Below are positions 29,230 through 39,800 of a stretch of DNA of 64,000 nt, one piece after another. The position numbers and the translations under genes are program-made. The stretch spans positions 5,482,494-5,546,493 of the forward strand of contig CP124529.1 of assembly GCA_029953615.1 (NCBI GenBank). The letters are read 5' to 3'. The stretch's first letter is position 1. The number at the start of each line of letters is the position of its first letter. The DNA comes from Pseudomonas putida. Its GTDB lineage: Bacteria > Pseudomonadota > Gammaproteobacteria > Pseudomonadales > Pseudomonadaceae. The notes under the pieces are model-generated. The model searched no databases. It was not told where the DNA came from and worked only from the letters and a program-made list of their open reading frames with translations.

Positions 29230-29382
29230 ATGCGCCGATTTGGTTTTCTACTGGCCGTGTTGACGCTGGCCGTTTTCCTGAGTGCCCTGCTTGCCCCCAG
29301 GCCTTCTCTCGTCAACCGAGCGGCGGCGCAGCGCATGGGGCATCCGATCACCAGCATCGGCGAGATTTTCAGGGGGTATTAA
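29230..29382 (+). CDS. Small membrane or exported protein (50 residues)
   Basis: A short gene with a strong ribosome site (GGAGG at 29220-29224) before the ATG at 29230. The product begins MRRFGFLLAVLTLAVFLSAL, a single hydrophobic segment that could be a signal anchor, followed by a basic tail ending GEIFRGY. I do not recognise it. It follows the imine reductase-like gene by 66 bases and precedes a hairpin terminator, so it is probably the last gene of that transcript. Confidence 0.5.
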   Translation: MRRFGFLLAVLTLAVFLSALLAPRPSLVNRAAAQRMGHPITSIGEIFRGY

Positions 29383-29395
29383 CGAGGTTTCACCT

Positions 29396-29423
29396 GGCCG
29401 CTGGCACGCATCCGCCAGCGGCC
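29396..29423. terminator. Hairpin between convergent transcripts
   Basis: A perfect 10-base stem (GGCCGCTGGC at 29396-29405, GCCAGCGGCC at 29414-29423) with an 8-base loop, between the small gene and lvaG. There is no long T-run, so termination strength is uncertain. Confidence 0.6.
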
Positions 29424-29431
29424 GCAGGTAA

Positions 29432-31090
29432 TCAATGATCGACCGCACCGCTGGCACCAAGGCCGGTCTGGCCCCTTACGAACTGGTCGGCGAACGCCGC
29501 CCTTTCTGCCTTGGCTCTCGCAGTCCGGTCTAGCCGGGAAACGCCATACGCCACCGCAAACGCCAGCGGCATGGAGAACAGCGCAGGCTGGGTATAAGGG
29601 AACAGCGGCTCGGGAAAGTGCAACACATCCACCCACACGAGCTTGGAAAACACCACGAAGCCCATGGCGCTGACCAACCCCACGTAGCCACCGGCCAACG
29701 CGCCGCGCGTGGTCAACCCCGACCAGAACATCGACAGGAACAGCACCGGGAAGTTGGCCGAAGCGGCGATGCCAAAGGCCAGCGCGACCATGAAGGCCAC
29801 GTTGATGTTTTCGAACACGATGCCCAGGGCTATCGCCACCAGGCCAAGGCCCAGGGTCGCCAGCTTGGTCACCCGCAGCTCCTGGGCCTCGCTGGCCGCG
29901 CCTTTCATGATCACCCGCGCATACAGGTCATGGGCGATGGCGGACGCCCCGGCCAGGGCCAGGCCTGACACCACGGCCAGGATGGTGGCGAAGGTCACGG
30001 CAGACAAAAAGCCCAGCAGCAGGTTGCCGCCTACAGCCTGGGCCAGGTGCATGACCACCATGTTGCCCCCGCCCACCAGCTTGCCACCCACCTGCCCGCC
30101 TTCGAAGAACTGCGGCTGCTGGCTGACGATCACGATCGACGCCAGGCCCAGCAGGAAAATGACATTGAAGAAGTAGCCGATGAACCCGGTGGCATAGAGC
30201 ACCGACTTGCGTGCCTCCCGGGCATCGCTGACGGTGAAGAAGCGCATCAGGATATGCGGCAGCCCGGCGGTGCCGAACACCAGCCCCAGGCTCAGCGACA
30301 GCGCTGTCAATGGGTCAGCCAGCAGGCTGCCGGGCGCCAGCAGGCGCTCGCCCAGGGCATGGGTGTGCATGGCCTTGCTGACCAGGGTGTCATAGCTAAA
30401 GTCGAATTCGCGCATCGCCAGGAACAGCACCACGGAGCCGCCCACCAGCAGCAGGAATGCCTTGATGATCTGCACCCAGGTGGTCGCCACCATGCCGCCG
30501 AAGGTCACATACAGCATCATCAGCGCACCGACGATCACCAAGGCGATGTGATAGTCCAGGCCGAACAGCAGCCTGATCAACTGCCCGGCCCCGACCATCT
30601 GCGCCACCAGGTAGAAACACACCACGGTCAGCGAACCGATGGCGGCCATGGTGCGCACCTTGCCCTGGTCGAGGCGGTACGAAGTGATGTCAGCGAAGGT
30701 GAAGCGGCCCAGGTTGCGCAGCCGCTCGGTCATCAACAGCAGCAACACCGGCCAGCCCGCGAAGAAGGCAATGAGGTAGATGTAGCCGTCCATGCCGGAG
30801 GTGTAGATGAGCGCGGTGATCCCCAACAGCGTCGAGGCGGACATGTAGTCACCGGCCAGCGCCAGGCCATTCTGCCAGCCCAGGATGCCGCCACCGGCAC
30901 TGTAGAAGTCCGCCGTCGAGCGGGTGCGCCGCGCTGCCCACCAGGTGATGCACAGGGTGAACAGCACGAACACCATGAACATGCCTATCGCATGCAGGTT
31001 GAGCGGCTGACGCTGGCCCGCGCCGAGCGCAGGCGAAGCCAACAGCAGGCCGGAGTGCAGCAACAAAGCCAGAGGCAGTAGTTTCTTCAT
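29432..31090 (-). CDS. lvaG: LvaG, sodium:solute symporter of the lva operon
   Basis: SSS-family transporter of 552 residues, ActP (acetate permease)-like. The real start is the ATG at 31090 (MKKLLPLALLLHSG), which overlaps the lvaF stop by ATGA; the open frame continues far upstream but that part is antisense noise. It has a signal-like first segment, then about 13 membrane segments, including GGGILGWQNGLALAGDYMSA and FGTAGLPHILMRFFTV, both typical of ActP/VC_2705 symporters. In the lva operon of P. putida it is the last gene, as here; a role in levulinate or organic-acid uptake is inferred. Confidence 0.88.
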   Translation of the reverse strand: MKKLLPLALLLHSGLLLASPALGAGQRQPLNLHAIGMFMVFVLFTLCITWWAARRTRSTADFYSAGGGILGWQNGLALAGDYMSASTLLGITALIYTSGMDGYIYLIAFFAGWPVLLLLMTERLRNLGRFTFADITSYRLDQGKVRTMAAIGSLTVVCFYLVAQMVGAGQLIRLLFGLDYHIALVIVGALMMLYVTFGGMVATTWVQIIKAFLLLVGGSVVLFLAMREFDFSYDTLVSKAMHTHALGERLLAPGSLLADPLTALSLSLGLVFGTAGLPHILMRFFTVSDAREARKSVLYATGFIGYFFNVIFLLGLASIVIVSQQPQFFEGGQVGGKLVGGGNMVVMHLAQAVGGNLLLGFLSAVTFATILAVVSGLALAGASAIAHDLYARVIMKGAASEAQELRVTKLATLGLGLVAIALGIVFENINVAFMVALAFGIAASANFPVLFLSMFWSGLTTRGALAGGYVGLVSAMGFVVFSKLVWVDVLHFPEPLFPYTQPALFSMPLAFAVAYGVSRLDRTARAKAERAAFADQFVRGQTGLGASGAVDH

Positions 31091-31410
31091 GCGCCCCACT
31101 CCTCTTCCAGCCCGGCGACCAGCGTCTGCGTCAGGCGATCGAATTCGCCATTGGCCCGGTACACATAGAACGCCGACAGCGCACAGAAGAACACGAACAG
31201 GAAAGCGCCGGCCGCGACGCCGAAGGTCATGTTCGACCCCTCGACCAGGCGCCTGGCGATCAGCTCGGGCCAGAACGATACCAATGCGATGTAGCCATAG
31301 AACAAGGCCAGGATCAGCACGAACAGGCTCAGGGTAAAACGGTTTCTGCGCGTCACCAGTTGCTGGAACCGGGCACTGGCGCGAACGCGCGCGTATAACA
31401 GGCTGGACAT
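31087..31410 (-). CDS. lvaF: LvaF, DUF485 small membrane protein
   Basis: Membrane protein of 107 residues with two hydrophobic segments (LSLFVLILALFYGYIALVSF and GVAAGAFLFVFFCALSAFYV) and a charged tail. DUF485 proteins are obligate neighbours of SSS acetate-type symporters (YjcH with ActP). Its stop overlaps the lvaG start by four bases, so the two are made together and probably form one transport unit. Confidence 0.87.
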   Translation of the reverse strand: MSSLLYARVRASARFQQLVTRRNRFTLSLFVLILALFYGYIALVSFWPELIARRLVEGSNMTFGVAAGAFLFVFFCALSAFYVYRANGEFDRLTQTLVAGLEEEWGA

Positions 31411-31466
31411 GGGACACCTCGCTCAATGTACTTGTTGTTATGGGGTGTGCAGCTGTTGCAGCTCGA

Positions 31467-33120
31467 TCAATGCTCGGCGTCGGCGGTCTGCGCCTCCTGT
31501 TGCCGGGCCCACTCGCGCAGGACGAACTTCTGGATCTTGCCGGTGGCGGTCTTGGGCAGTTCCGTGAGCGACACATGCCGCGGCGCCTTGAAGTGCGCCA
31601 GGCGTTCACGGCACCAGCGGATCAGGTCGGCCTCCGTAACCGTGGCCAGCGCATCAGCGCGCAAGGTGACGAACGCATGGGGTGTCTCACCCCAGCGCGA
31701 GTCCGGGCGCGCCACCACCGCCGCCTCAACCACCTCTGAGTGCTGGTAGAGCACTTCCTCGATTTCCAGCGAACTGATGTTCTCGCCACCGGAGATGATG
31801 ATGTCCTTGGCCCGGTCCTTGATTTCCACGTAACCGTCCGGGTGCAGCACGGCCAGGTCGCCCGTGTGCAGCCAGCCATTGGCCAATGCGGCCCGGGTGG
31901 CCTCTGGGTTGTGCAGGTAGCCTTTCATCACGGTGTTGCCGCGCACCACCAGCTCGCCAAGGGTAAGGCCATCGGCTGGAACCGGGCGGCCGGTATCGGT
32001 ATCCAGCACCGTGGCCTCCTCGAGCATCGGGTGGGCGACACCCTGGCGGCTCATGAACTGCGCCCGGGCCTCAAGCGGCAACTCGTCGACCCCCGGCTGC
32101 CACAGGCACAATGTGCTGGGGCCATAGCTTTCGGTCATGCCATAGGCATGGGTGATGTTGAAGCCACGCGCCTCCATCGCCGCAATAACCGCACTGGGCG
32201 GGGCAGCACCGCCAGTGATCACCGATACCGGCACCGGAGGGGCACTGGCATGCTCGGCGTGGATCAGCATCGACATCACCACCGGGGCGGCGCTCAGGTG
32301 AGTCACGGCATGCTCGGCGATGGCGGCGTTGATCGCATCAGGCTGGACCTTGCGCAGACACACGTGGGTGCCACCGGACAACGTCACCGCCCAGGTATGG
32401 CTCCAGCCGTTGCAGTGGAACATCGGCAAGGTCCACAGGTAGACGCTGCGCGGCCCCAACTGGAAGATCAGCGCCCCAGCGCAGGCGTTTAGGTAGGCGC
32501 CGCGGTGATGCAACACCACGCCCTTGGGGTCCCCCGTGGTGCCGGAGGTGTAGTTGATGGCGATCGACTGCCATTCGTTCTGTGGCGCACTCAAGGGTCG
32601 CGCGGGGTCGCCCTGGGCCAGGAACGCTTCGTAGTCCAGGTCGTGGGCCAGGTCGGCGCGCTCGGCCTGATCATCGTCGATGCCCACCAGCAAGGGCGGC
32701 GCATCGAGCATGGCCAGCGCCTGACTGGCCACGGCACCGAACTCGCGGTCGCAGATCAATACCTTGGCCGCGCAGTGCCGCAAGATGAAGGCGATGCTGC
32801 GTGCCTCGAGCCGAATGTTGATGCATACCAGCACCGCCCCGGCACCGGGCACGCCATAGTGGGCTTCGAGCATTTCAGGGATGTTCGGGGCCAGTATCGC
32901 CACCCGTTCGCCCGGTTGCACACCGACCCGCTCCAGGGCACTGGCCAGAGCACGGCTGCGCTCGTGCAACTGAAGATAGTTGTAACGCCGCCTTACCATA
33001 GACCACCGCATCTCGCTGCGGATATACCTGTGCGGCCCGCTTGAGAAACGACAGCGGCGACAGCGGCACATGGTTGGCTTCGTTGGGGGCAAGCTCGTGA
33101 TCGAGGGTTGGAACCATCAT
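31467..33120 (-). CDS. lvaE: LvaE, acyl-CoA synthetase (levulinyl-CoA forming), one frame break
   Basis: AMP-dependent acyl-CoA ligase of about 550 residues; LvaE activates levulinate with CoA and ATP in the published lva pathway. Motifs are the P-loop YTSGTTGDPKGV, AYGMTESYGP, the A8 region GENISSLEIEEVL and the catalytic Lys in LPKTATGKIQKF. The start is ATG 33120 or 33117 (MMVPTLDHE). The frame changes in the CC at 32991-32992; dropping one base joins DAVVYGK to RRYNYLQLHERS. Everything else is intact and the site is at a 500-base border, so an error is likely. Confidence 0.9.
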
Positions 33121-33203
33121 GGCAGACACCTCATCGACACTTTGCTCAGGTTTTGCACGCACATACCTACCTCCTGTTCTTGTTATTATTGCGCCAGGGC
33201 GCG

Positions 33204-33971
33204 TTACAGGCTGCTGCACAGATGGCCGCCATCGACCACGATCTCGGCGCCGCTCATCGCCCGCCCAGCATCGCTGGCGAGCAGCAGCAAGGCGCCGTCC
33301 AGGTCCGACGGCACGCTGAAGCGTCGGCTGGGGATACGCGAACGCAACTTGTCACCGGCCTCGCTGGCCAGGAAGGCCTCGTTCAAATCAGTCATCACGT
33401 AGCCGGGCGCCAGGGCGTTCACCCGGATGCCATGGCGCGCCAACTCCAGCGCCATGGCGCGGGTCAGGTGGGCCAGGCCGGCCTTGGCCGCCAGGTAAGG
33501 GCCTACGGCACCGGCCACACGGCAGGCGAGGATCGAGGTGACATTAATCAGGCTGCCCCCCTTCCCCGCCGCCACCATGCGCCGGGCGCTTTCCTGGGCC
33601 ACGGCCCAGGCGCCCTTGAGGTTGGTGTCGAGCACGTGGTCCCAGGTTTGATCATCGCAGGCCAGCAAAGGCTGGCTGTCGCTCACCCCCGCATTGTTGA
33701 CCAGGACATCCAGCGGGCCGGCGGCATCGAGCACCCGGCAGATGTCCTCACGGCTGGTCACATCGAGGGCAAAGGCCTGCGCCCGCCCTCCAGCCACCTC
33801 GATGGCCTCCACCAACGCCCGCAGCGGCGCCTGGCGCCTGGCGGTCACCACCACCTCGGCGCCTGCAGCGGCCAGGGTCATGGCGAAGTGACGGCCCAGG
33901 CCGCTGGAGGCCCCGGTCACCAGGGCGCGGCGCCCGTCAAGGGCGAACAGTCGGACAAGGTTCGGCTGCAT
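33204..33971 (-). CDS. lvaD: LvaD, short-chain dehydrogenase (levulinyl-CoA reductase)
   Basis: SDR enzyme of 255 residues. It has the cofactor motif TGASSGLG, NNAG, the catalytic Ser in INVTSILA and the YxxxK motif YLAAK, and TARRQ after strand two suggests NADP(H). In the described lva pathway LvaD reduces levulinyl-CoA to 4-hydroxyvaleryl-CoA. The ATG at 33971 shares a base with the lvaC stop (TGATG). Confidence 0.92.
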   Translation of the reverse strand: MQPNLVRLFALDGRRALVTGASSGLGRHFAMTLAAAGAEVVVTARRQAPLRALVEAIEVAGGRAQAFALDVTSREDICRVLDAAGPLDVLVNNAGVSDSQPLLACDDQTWDHVLDTNLKGAWAVAQESARRMVAAGKGGSLINVTSILACRVAGAVGPYLAAKAGLAHLTRAMALELARHGIRVNALAPGYVMTDLNEAFLASEAGDKLRSRIPSRRFSVPSDLDGALLLLASDAGRAMSGAEIVVDGGHLCSSL

Positions 33972-35143
33972 CAGTGGGCCCCCAGGCGCTGGTCGAGCAG
34001 CTTCTTCGCCAGGCTCATGCGGTGCACTTCGCTCGGACCGTCATAGATGCGGAACGGGCGAATGTCGCGGAAGATCCGCTCCACCACGGTGTCCCCGGTC
34101 ACCCCGCGGCCACCCAATACCTGGACGCAACGATCGACCACCCGCCACAGCGCCTCGGCGCTGATCACCTTGGCCATGCTCGAATCGACATTGGCACGCC
34201 GGCCCTGGTCGAGCACCCAGGCGCAGTGCCAGACCGCCAAGCGCACCACGTGCAGGTCCATCATGTTGTCGGCGAGCATGAAGCCCACGCCCTGGTGCTC
34301 GCCCAGCGGCTTGCCGAAGGCGTCACGGGTGCGCGCATAGTCGCAGGCGATGTCGTGGGCGCGGCGCGCGGCACCGAGCCAGCGCATGCAATGAGTCAAG
34401 CGTGCGGGCGCCAGGCGCACCTGGGCATAACGGAAGCCCTTGCCGATCTCGCCGAGGACATCGCTCGCCGGGATACGCAGGTTGTCGAAACGCAGCTGCC
34501 CGTGACCACCGGTAAAACAGCCGTCCAGCGAGTCCAGCTGACGTTCATGGATGATGCCGTCGCGCTTCATGTCGGTCAGGAACATGGTCGCGGTGCCATC
34601 CTCCATGCGCGCCATGATAATGCCGAAGTCCGCGCCTTCGGCCCCGGTGATCAGCCACTTGCGGCCATTGATCAGATAGTCGTCGCCATCGCGGGTGGCA
34701 GTGGTACGCAGCATCGACGGATCCGAACCGGAGCCCGGAGCAGGCTCGGTCATGGCGAAGCACGAACGGGCATGGCCCTGGACCAGCGGGCGCAACCAGC
34801 GGTCCTTCTGCGCCTCGGTGGCGACCACGTCCATCAGGTGGATATTGCCTTCGTCCGGCGCATGGATATTCAGCGCTACCGGGCCCAGCGGCGAGTAACC
34901 GGCCTCTTCGAAAACGATCGCCTTGGCCACATGGCTCAGCTCCAGGCCGCCCATTTCGCGGCTGGCGTGAGGCGTCAGCAAGCCGGCGGCGCGGGCGCGG
35001 GCCACCAGGTCCTGGCGCAGGGCGTCGCTGGGGCCATGGCTGTCCTGGCGGGGGTCGTTCTCGAACGGGATGACCTGTTCGGCAATGAAGTCTCGGGTCT
35101 TGGCCTGCAAGGCGAGCAGTTCGTCCGGGAGAGTGAAGTTCAT
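33971..35143 (-). CDS. lvaC: LvaC, acyl-CoA dehydrogenase-like enzyme
   Basis: Acyl-CoA dehydrogenase fold protein of 390 residues. FAD and substrate motifs include CFAMTEPAPGSGSDPSML, GRKWLITGAEGADFGI, QVLGGRGVTGDTVVERIFRD and the C-terminal YDGPSEVHRM. In the published pathway LvaC acts with LvaA/LvaB, turning the phosphorylated 4-hydroxyacyl-CoA into 3-hydroxyvaleryl-CoA via an enoyl-CoA intermediate. It lies between lvaB (53-base gap) and lvaD (overlap). Confidence 0.92.
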   Translation of the reverse strand: MNFTLPDELLALQAKTRDFIAEQVIPFENDPRQDSHGPSDALRQDLVARARAAGLLTPHASREMGGLELSHVAKAIVFEEAGYSPLGPVALNIHAPDEGNIHLMDVVATEAQKDRWLRPLVQGHARSCFAMTEPAPGSGSDPSMLRTTATRDGDDYLINGRKWLITGAEGADFGIIMARMEDGTATMFLTDMKRDGIIHERQLDSLDGCFTGGHGQLRFDNLRIPASDVLGEIGKGFRYAQVRLAPARLTHCMRWLGAARRAHDIACDYARTRDAFGKPLGEHQGVGFMLADNMMDLHVVRLAVWHCAWVLDQGRRANVDSSMAKVISAEALWRVVDRCVQVLGGRGVTGDTVVERIFRDIRPFRIYDGPSEVHRMSLAKKLLDQRLGAH

Positions 35144-35196
35144 GGCTGTCCTTGTGTGTTCTTGTCTATCGGAGGAATGGGGTGGTCGATGCAGTT

Positions 35197-35553
35197 TCAG
35201 GGCAAGGCCTTGGGGTTGCTGATCGCCAATCGGGCAACGGTGATCTGGCGCAATGTCTCGACCAGGGTGCGCCGGGTTTGCGGGGCGTCATGGCTGCCCT
35301 GGCGAATGGCGCGAGCCAGTTGGCGGCGCAGGTCGGGCAATGTCGACGGCGCGTCATCGACCAAGGCGACCAGACGCGCCTGCTCCTGATCCTCGGCCTG
35401 AGCACCCAGGCGGCTTTCGCGGGCCGCAATGGCCATGGCGTTGGCGATCATCAAGGCCGGGTAACGCAACTCGCCGGGCAGCGCTGGCAACAGCTGCTCC
35501 AGAAGCGTCGCGCGGGCGATCTCGAGCAATTGGTGGGCGTTGGGTTGGGTCAT
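35197..35553 (-). CDS. lvaB: LvaB, DUF6285-type subunit
   Basis: Small helical protein of 118 residues (MTQPNAHQLLEIARATLL). It has no enzyme motif. Proteins of this type always accompany LvaA-like phosphotransferases, and LvaB is reported as needed for LvaA activity in P. putida. The ATG overlaps the lvaA stop by four bases (ATGA), consistent with a stoichiometric complex. Confidence 0.88.
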   Translation of the reverse strand: MTQPNAHQLLEIARATLLEQLLPALPGELRYPALMIANAMAIAARESRLGAQAEDQEQARLVALVDDAPSTLPDLRRQLARAIRQGSHDAPQTRRTLVETLRQITVARLAISNPKALP

Positions 35554-36608
35554 GGCGCTTCGGCTCCAGTCATGTGCAGGATGTCGAGTTCGAGCTCCGG
35601 CAACAGCCGGGCTGTCAGTGCCAACTCGAGCGACGGTTCTTCACCGGACAGATGGCGCTGCCCTTGCTGCAAGGCAATGACTGCCCAGCGCAGGGTGGCC
35701 ATGACCTGCCAGTAGTGCAGCTGACTGCGTTCGATGCACAGCGAAGACACCTCGTGATAACCACGCAGAAAATCCTCCAGCTGGCCAATGCCGCCGGCTT
35801 CGAGGTCTGGACGGGTAAAACGCCAGCAGCGGGCGGTGAACCAGCCGAGGTCCTCGCAAGGATCTCCCCAGCTGGTGAACTCCCAGTCGAGCACGGCCTC
35901 CAGCCCTTCTTCGCTGGCCAGGTAGTTGCCGGTGCGGTAGTCACGGTGCAACAAGCACAGGGTGCTGCTGCGCGGCGCATGCAGCTCGCACCAGCGCAGG
36001 CCCCATTCCAGCACCGGATAGGCATCGGCGAGGGTGTCGAGGTAGCGGCGGTAGGCGTCGATGGTCGCCAGGGCCGGCGAGCTGTCCGGAACGGACAGGA
36101 AGCCCAGCGTGGCGCACGGCGGGCGGACCTGATGCAGACGCGCCAGGTTGGCGCCAAGCTGCGCCGCCAGTTGCGCCCGGCCCTGAGGACCGGCGCCGGT
36201 GCTGAGCGCGCGGCCGGTAGCGCTACCCGGCACATACTCCATCACGAAGAACACCCGCCCATGCACGCGCACATCGCGGCACAGCCAGAGCGGGCGTGGC
36301 ACTTTCACGCCGGCCTGGTAAACCACCTGCAGCACGGCGAACTCCTGTTCACGGTCAAGGCTGGCGGGTAGCGCTGAAAGCGCATCGCTGCGCAGTACCC
36401 AACGCCGGACACCAGCCCACGGGCCGCCTTCGATCAGCAGGTCCAGCAGCCAGTTTTCCTGGATGGCACCGCCGCTCAGGCGCTTGCGCGCCTGGATGAC
36501 CACCCGCGTTGCCGAGGCCTGCTCTCGGATGAACTCGGCCAGGCGGTGATCGTCAGTCATGGCCGCGAACGTATCGCTGGCCGGGGAAATCGTTGGTGAA
36601 CTGCTCAT
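35550..36608 (-). CDS. lvaA: LvaA, APH-fold kinase acting on 4-hydroxyacyl-CoA
   Basis: Aminoglycoside phosphotransferase-like kinase of 352 residues from the ATG at 36608. The catalytic loop HRDYRTGNYL and the metal-binding VLDWEFTSWGDP are intact. In the known pathway LvaA phosphorylates the 4-hydroxyl of 4-hydroxyvaleryl-CoA, which primes loss of the group. It is the first gene of the lva operon, with a 5' leader of about 37 bases after the predicted sigma-54 start site. Confidence 0.9.
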   Translation of the reverse strand: MSSSPTISPASDTFAAMTDDHRLAEFIREQASATRVVIQARKRLSGGAIQENWLLDLLIEGGPWAGVRRWVLRSDALSALPASLDREQEFAVLQVVYQAGVKVPRPLWLCRDVRVHGRVFFVMEYVPGSATGRALSTGAGPQGRAQLAAQLGANLARLHQVRPPCATLGFLSVPDSSPALATIDAYRRYLDTLADAYPVLEWGLRWCELHAPRSSTLCLLHRDYRTGNYLASEEGLEAVLDWEFTSWGDPCEDLGWFTARCWRFTRPDLEAGGIGQLEDFLRGYHEVSSLCIERSQLHYWQVMATLRWAVIALQQGQRHLSGEEPSLELALTARLLPELELDILHMTGAEAP

Positions 36609-36655
36609 GGGTCTGTAGGCCCTGCCTTTGGTTTCTGGGTTGGCACAAGCCCAAG

Positions 36656-36671
36656 AGCAAGGCCTGGGCCA
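36656..36671 (-). promoter_or_regulatory. Sigma-54 promoter of the lva operon
   Basis: On the minus strand the sequence TGGCCCAGGCCTTGCT carries the -24 GG and -12 GC elements exactly ten bases apart, close to the consensus TGGCACG-N4-TTGCT. Transcription would begin about 12 bases downstream, near 36645. The match fits the sigma-54 activator encoded divergently. Confidence 0.8.
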
Positions 36672-36752
36672 ACTCTTCAAAAGTCAGCCACAGGCCGCAT
36701 ACAGCCTGGGTTCTGACGCCTCACCGCCGAGCGAAAGTCAGGCTGCTCGTTG

Positions 36753-36797
36753 CATATTTGCAAGGTATTGATTCAATATCGAAACATTTCAAATATG
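36753..36797. promoter_or_regulatory. Nested palindromes, candidate LvaR binding sites
   Basis: An outer pair CATATTTG (36753-36760) / CAAATATG (36790-36797) surrounds a perfect palindrome TATTGATTCAATA (36766-36778). The block lies about 85-140 bases upstream of the sigma-54 promoter, the usual place for activator sites, and just before the lvaR start, so it may also serve autoregulation. Confidence 0.5.
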
Positions 36798-36810
36798 AAT
36801 AGGCCCCGTG

Positions 36811-38763
<1,953 letters not shown>

Positions 38764-39323
38764 ATGAAAGCCCCAATCCCATGTTCAACCCATGACGTCT
38801 GGTTGGACAGTCTCAAGGCCCGATACCGTCTAATCATCCGCCAACTGACTGGCTCGACGTACATCGCCGGGTTGCTAGCGATTTTGTTGTGGGGGCGCTC
38901 AACCTGTTTAGTTACCTGAGATACTCATTCTGCGAGCGCTTGCCCTCTATCAGATCCGGCGACTATGCGCGGTGTACTGTATCGTCCGGCATTCTTGCTC
39001 AGTCGCCTGAGGACCATGCTGATGCAGTCGGAGCAGTCGGAGTAGGACAGTATGGCGTCCGGAGGTGCGTTTTCGCGATGTGCATATTCAGCCGGTCTGG
39101 ACGCGACTGACCGCTTTCGACCCAAAGCTGCCTGTGGAGAGCGGCAGCAATCGGCCAACTACGGACATTCAGCTGAACAGTAGTCCCGCCACCAGTTTTT
39201 TAGACTTGGACATCCTGCACTCTTCAAATGCTGGATCCTCATACTTTAAATGGGTTGGAATCTTCTGAGCACGGAGGATTCAGGCTACAGCGATAGAGAG
39301 GCCGGAGACCGCTCAAATGGCTG
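38764..39323. other. 560-base stretch without a recognisable gene
   Basis: This is the left junction of the accessory region. Only short frames with no family signature are present, and composition changes from the GC-rich lvaR side to a mixed composition with short A/T tracts near 39195. A stretch near 39107-39125 (GACTGACCGCTTTCGACCC) resembles short intergenic tails common in Pseudomonas. I could not identify an att site or transposon end. Confidence 0.4.
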
Positions 39324-39678
39324 TCAGTGAGCGCTGCCAGGACCCAGGCAAACATCGATCATTTCCGCGACGTCAAGCAAACGCTCGCGCAAAGCGGGAA
39401 GCCAGACCACTGCTACGGACGAGTTCCGCTGCGCCAACTCAAGCACCGCCTGAAGGGCATGTTCGGAATGCCGCATTAATTCAATCAAATGAAGGGCCAC
39501 TCGGACCATGGCTGCCCGCCAGCCAATGCTTAGCCGTACGTTCACTGGCATCGGTCCAATGGCGCAGCGTCTTGATTGCGCGATGTGACGTGCCTAATTC
39601 GGTGCGCAAGGCAGCAGCTAGGGCACCGGCGTAAGTTTGGGCGCAGATTGGAAATGAATTACCCATTTTAGTGATCAT
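39324..39678 (-). CDS. Small HTH-like protein divergent from the recombinase, one frame break
   Basis: Protein of about 117 residues when the break is ignored. The ATG at 39678 (MITKMGNSFPICAQTY) has AGGAGA nine bases upstream. The middle region (HRAIKTLRHWTDASERTAKHW) has the spacing of a helix-turn-helix, followed by LAGSHGPSG and LIELMRHSEHAL, so it may be a small DNA-binding regulator. The frame changes in the AA at 39493-39494; dropping one base joins SHGPSGP to HLIELMRHSE. It is divergent from the serine recombinase (123 bases between starts) and may repress it. The function is inferred only. Confidence 0.6.
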
Positions 39679-39800
39679 CTTTCCGTATCTCCTCTTTATA
39701 TTCGTGAGTAGCGCATCTGATGTAGGCCGGTAGGTGTGGTGCGGTCTACGGCTTGGCATGGGTGTAGACCCCAAGTCGCTAAGGGGGCATCGATCTACAA

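Noticed and set aside
29432..31609. 725-residue version of the lvaG protein
   Set aside because: The extra N-terminus is antisense-like and overlaps lvaF; the ATG at 31090 with its ATGA overlap is the natural start.
38764..39323. Protein-coding gene between lvaR and the HTH-like gene
   Set aside because: Only short frames without ribosome sites or family signals were found.
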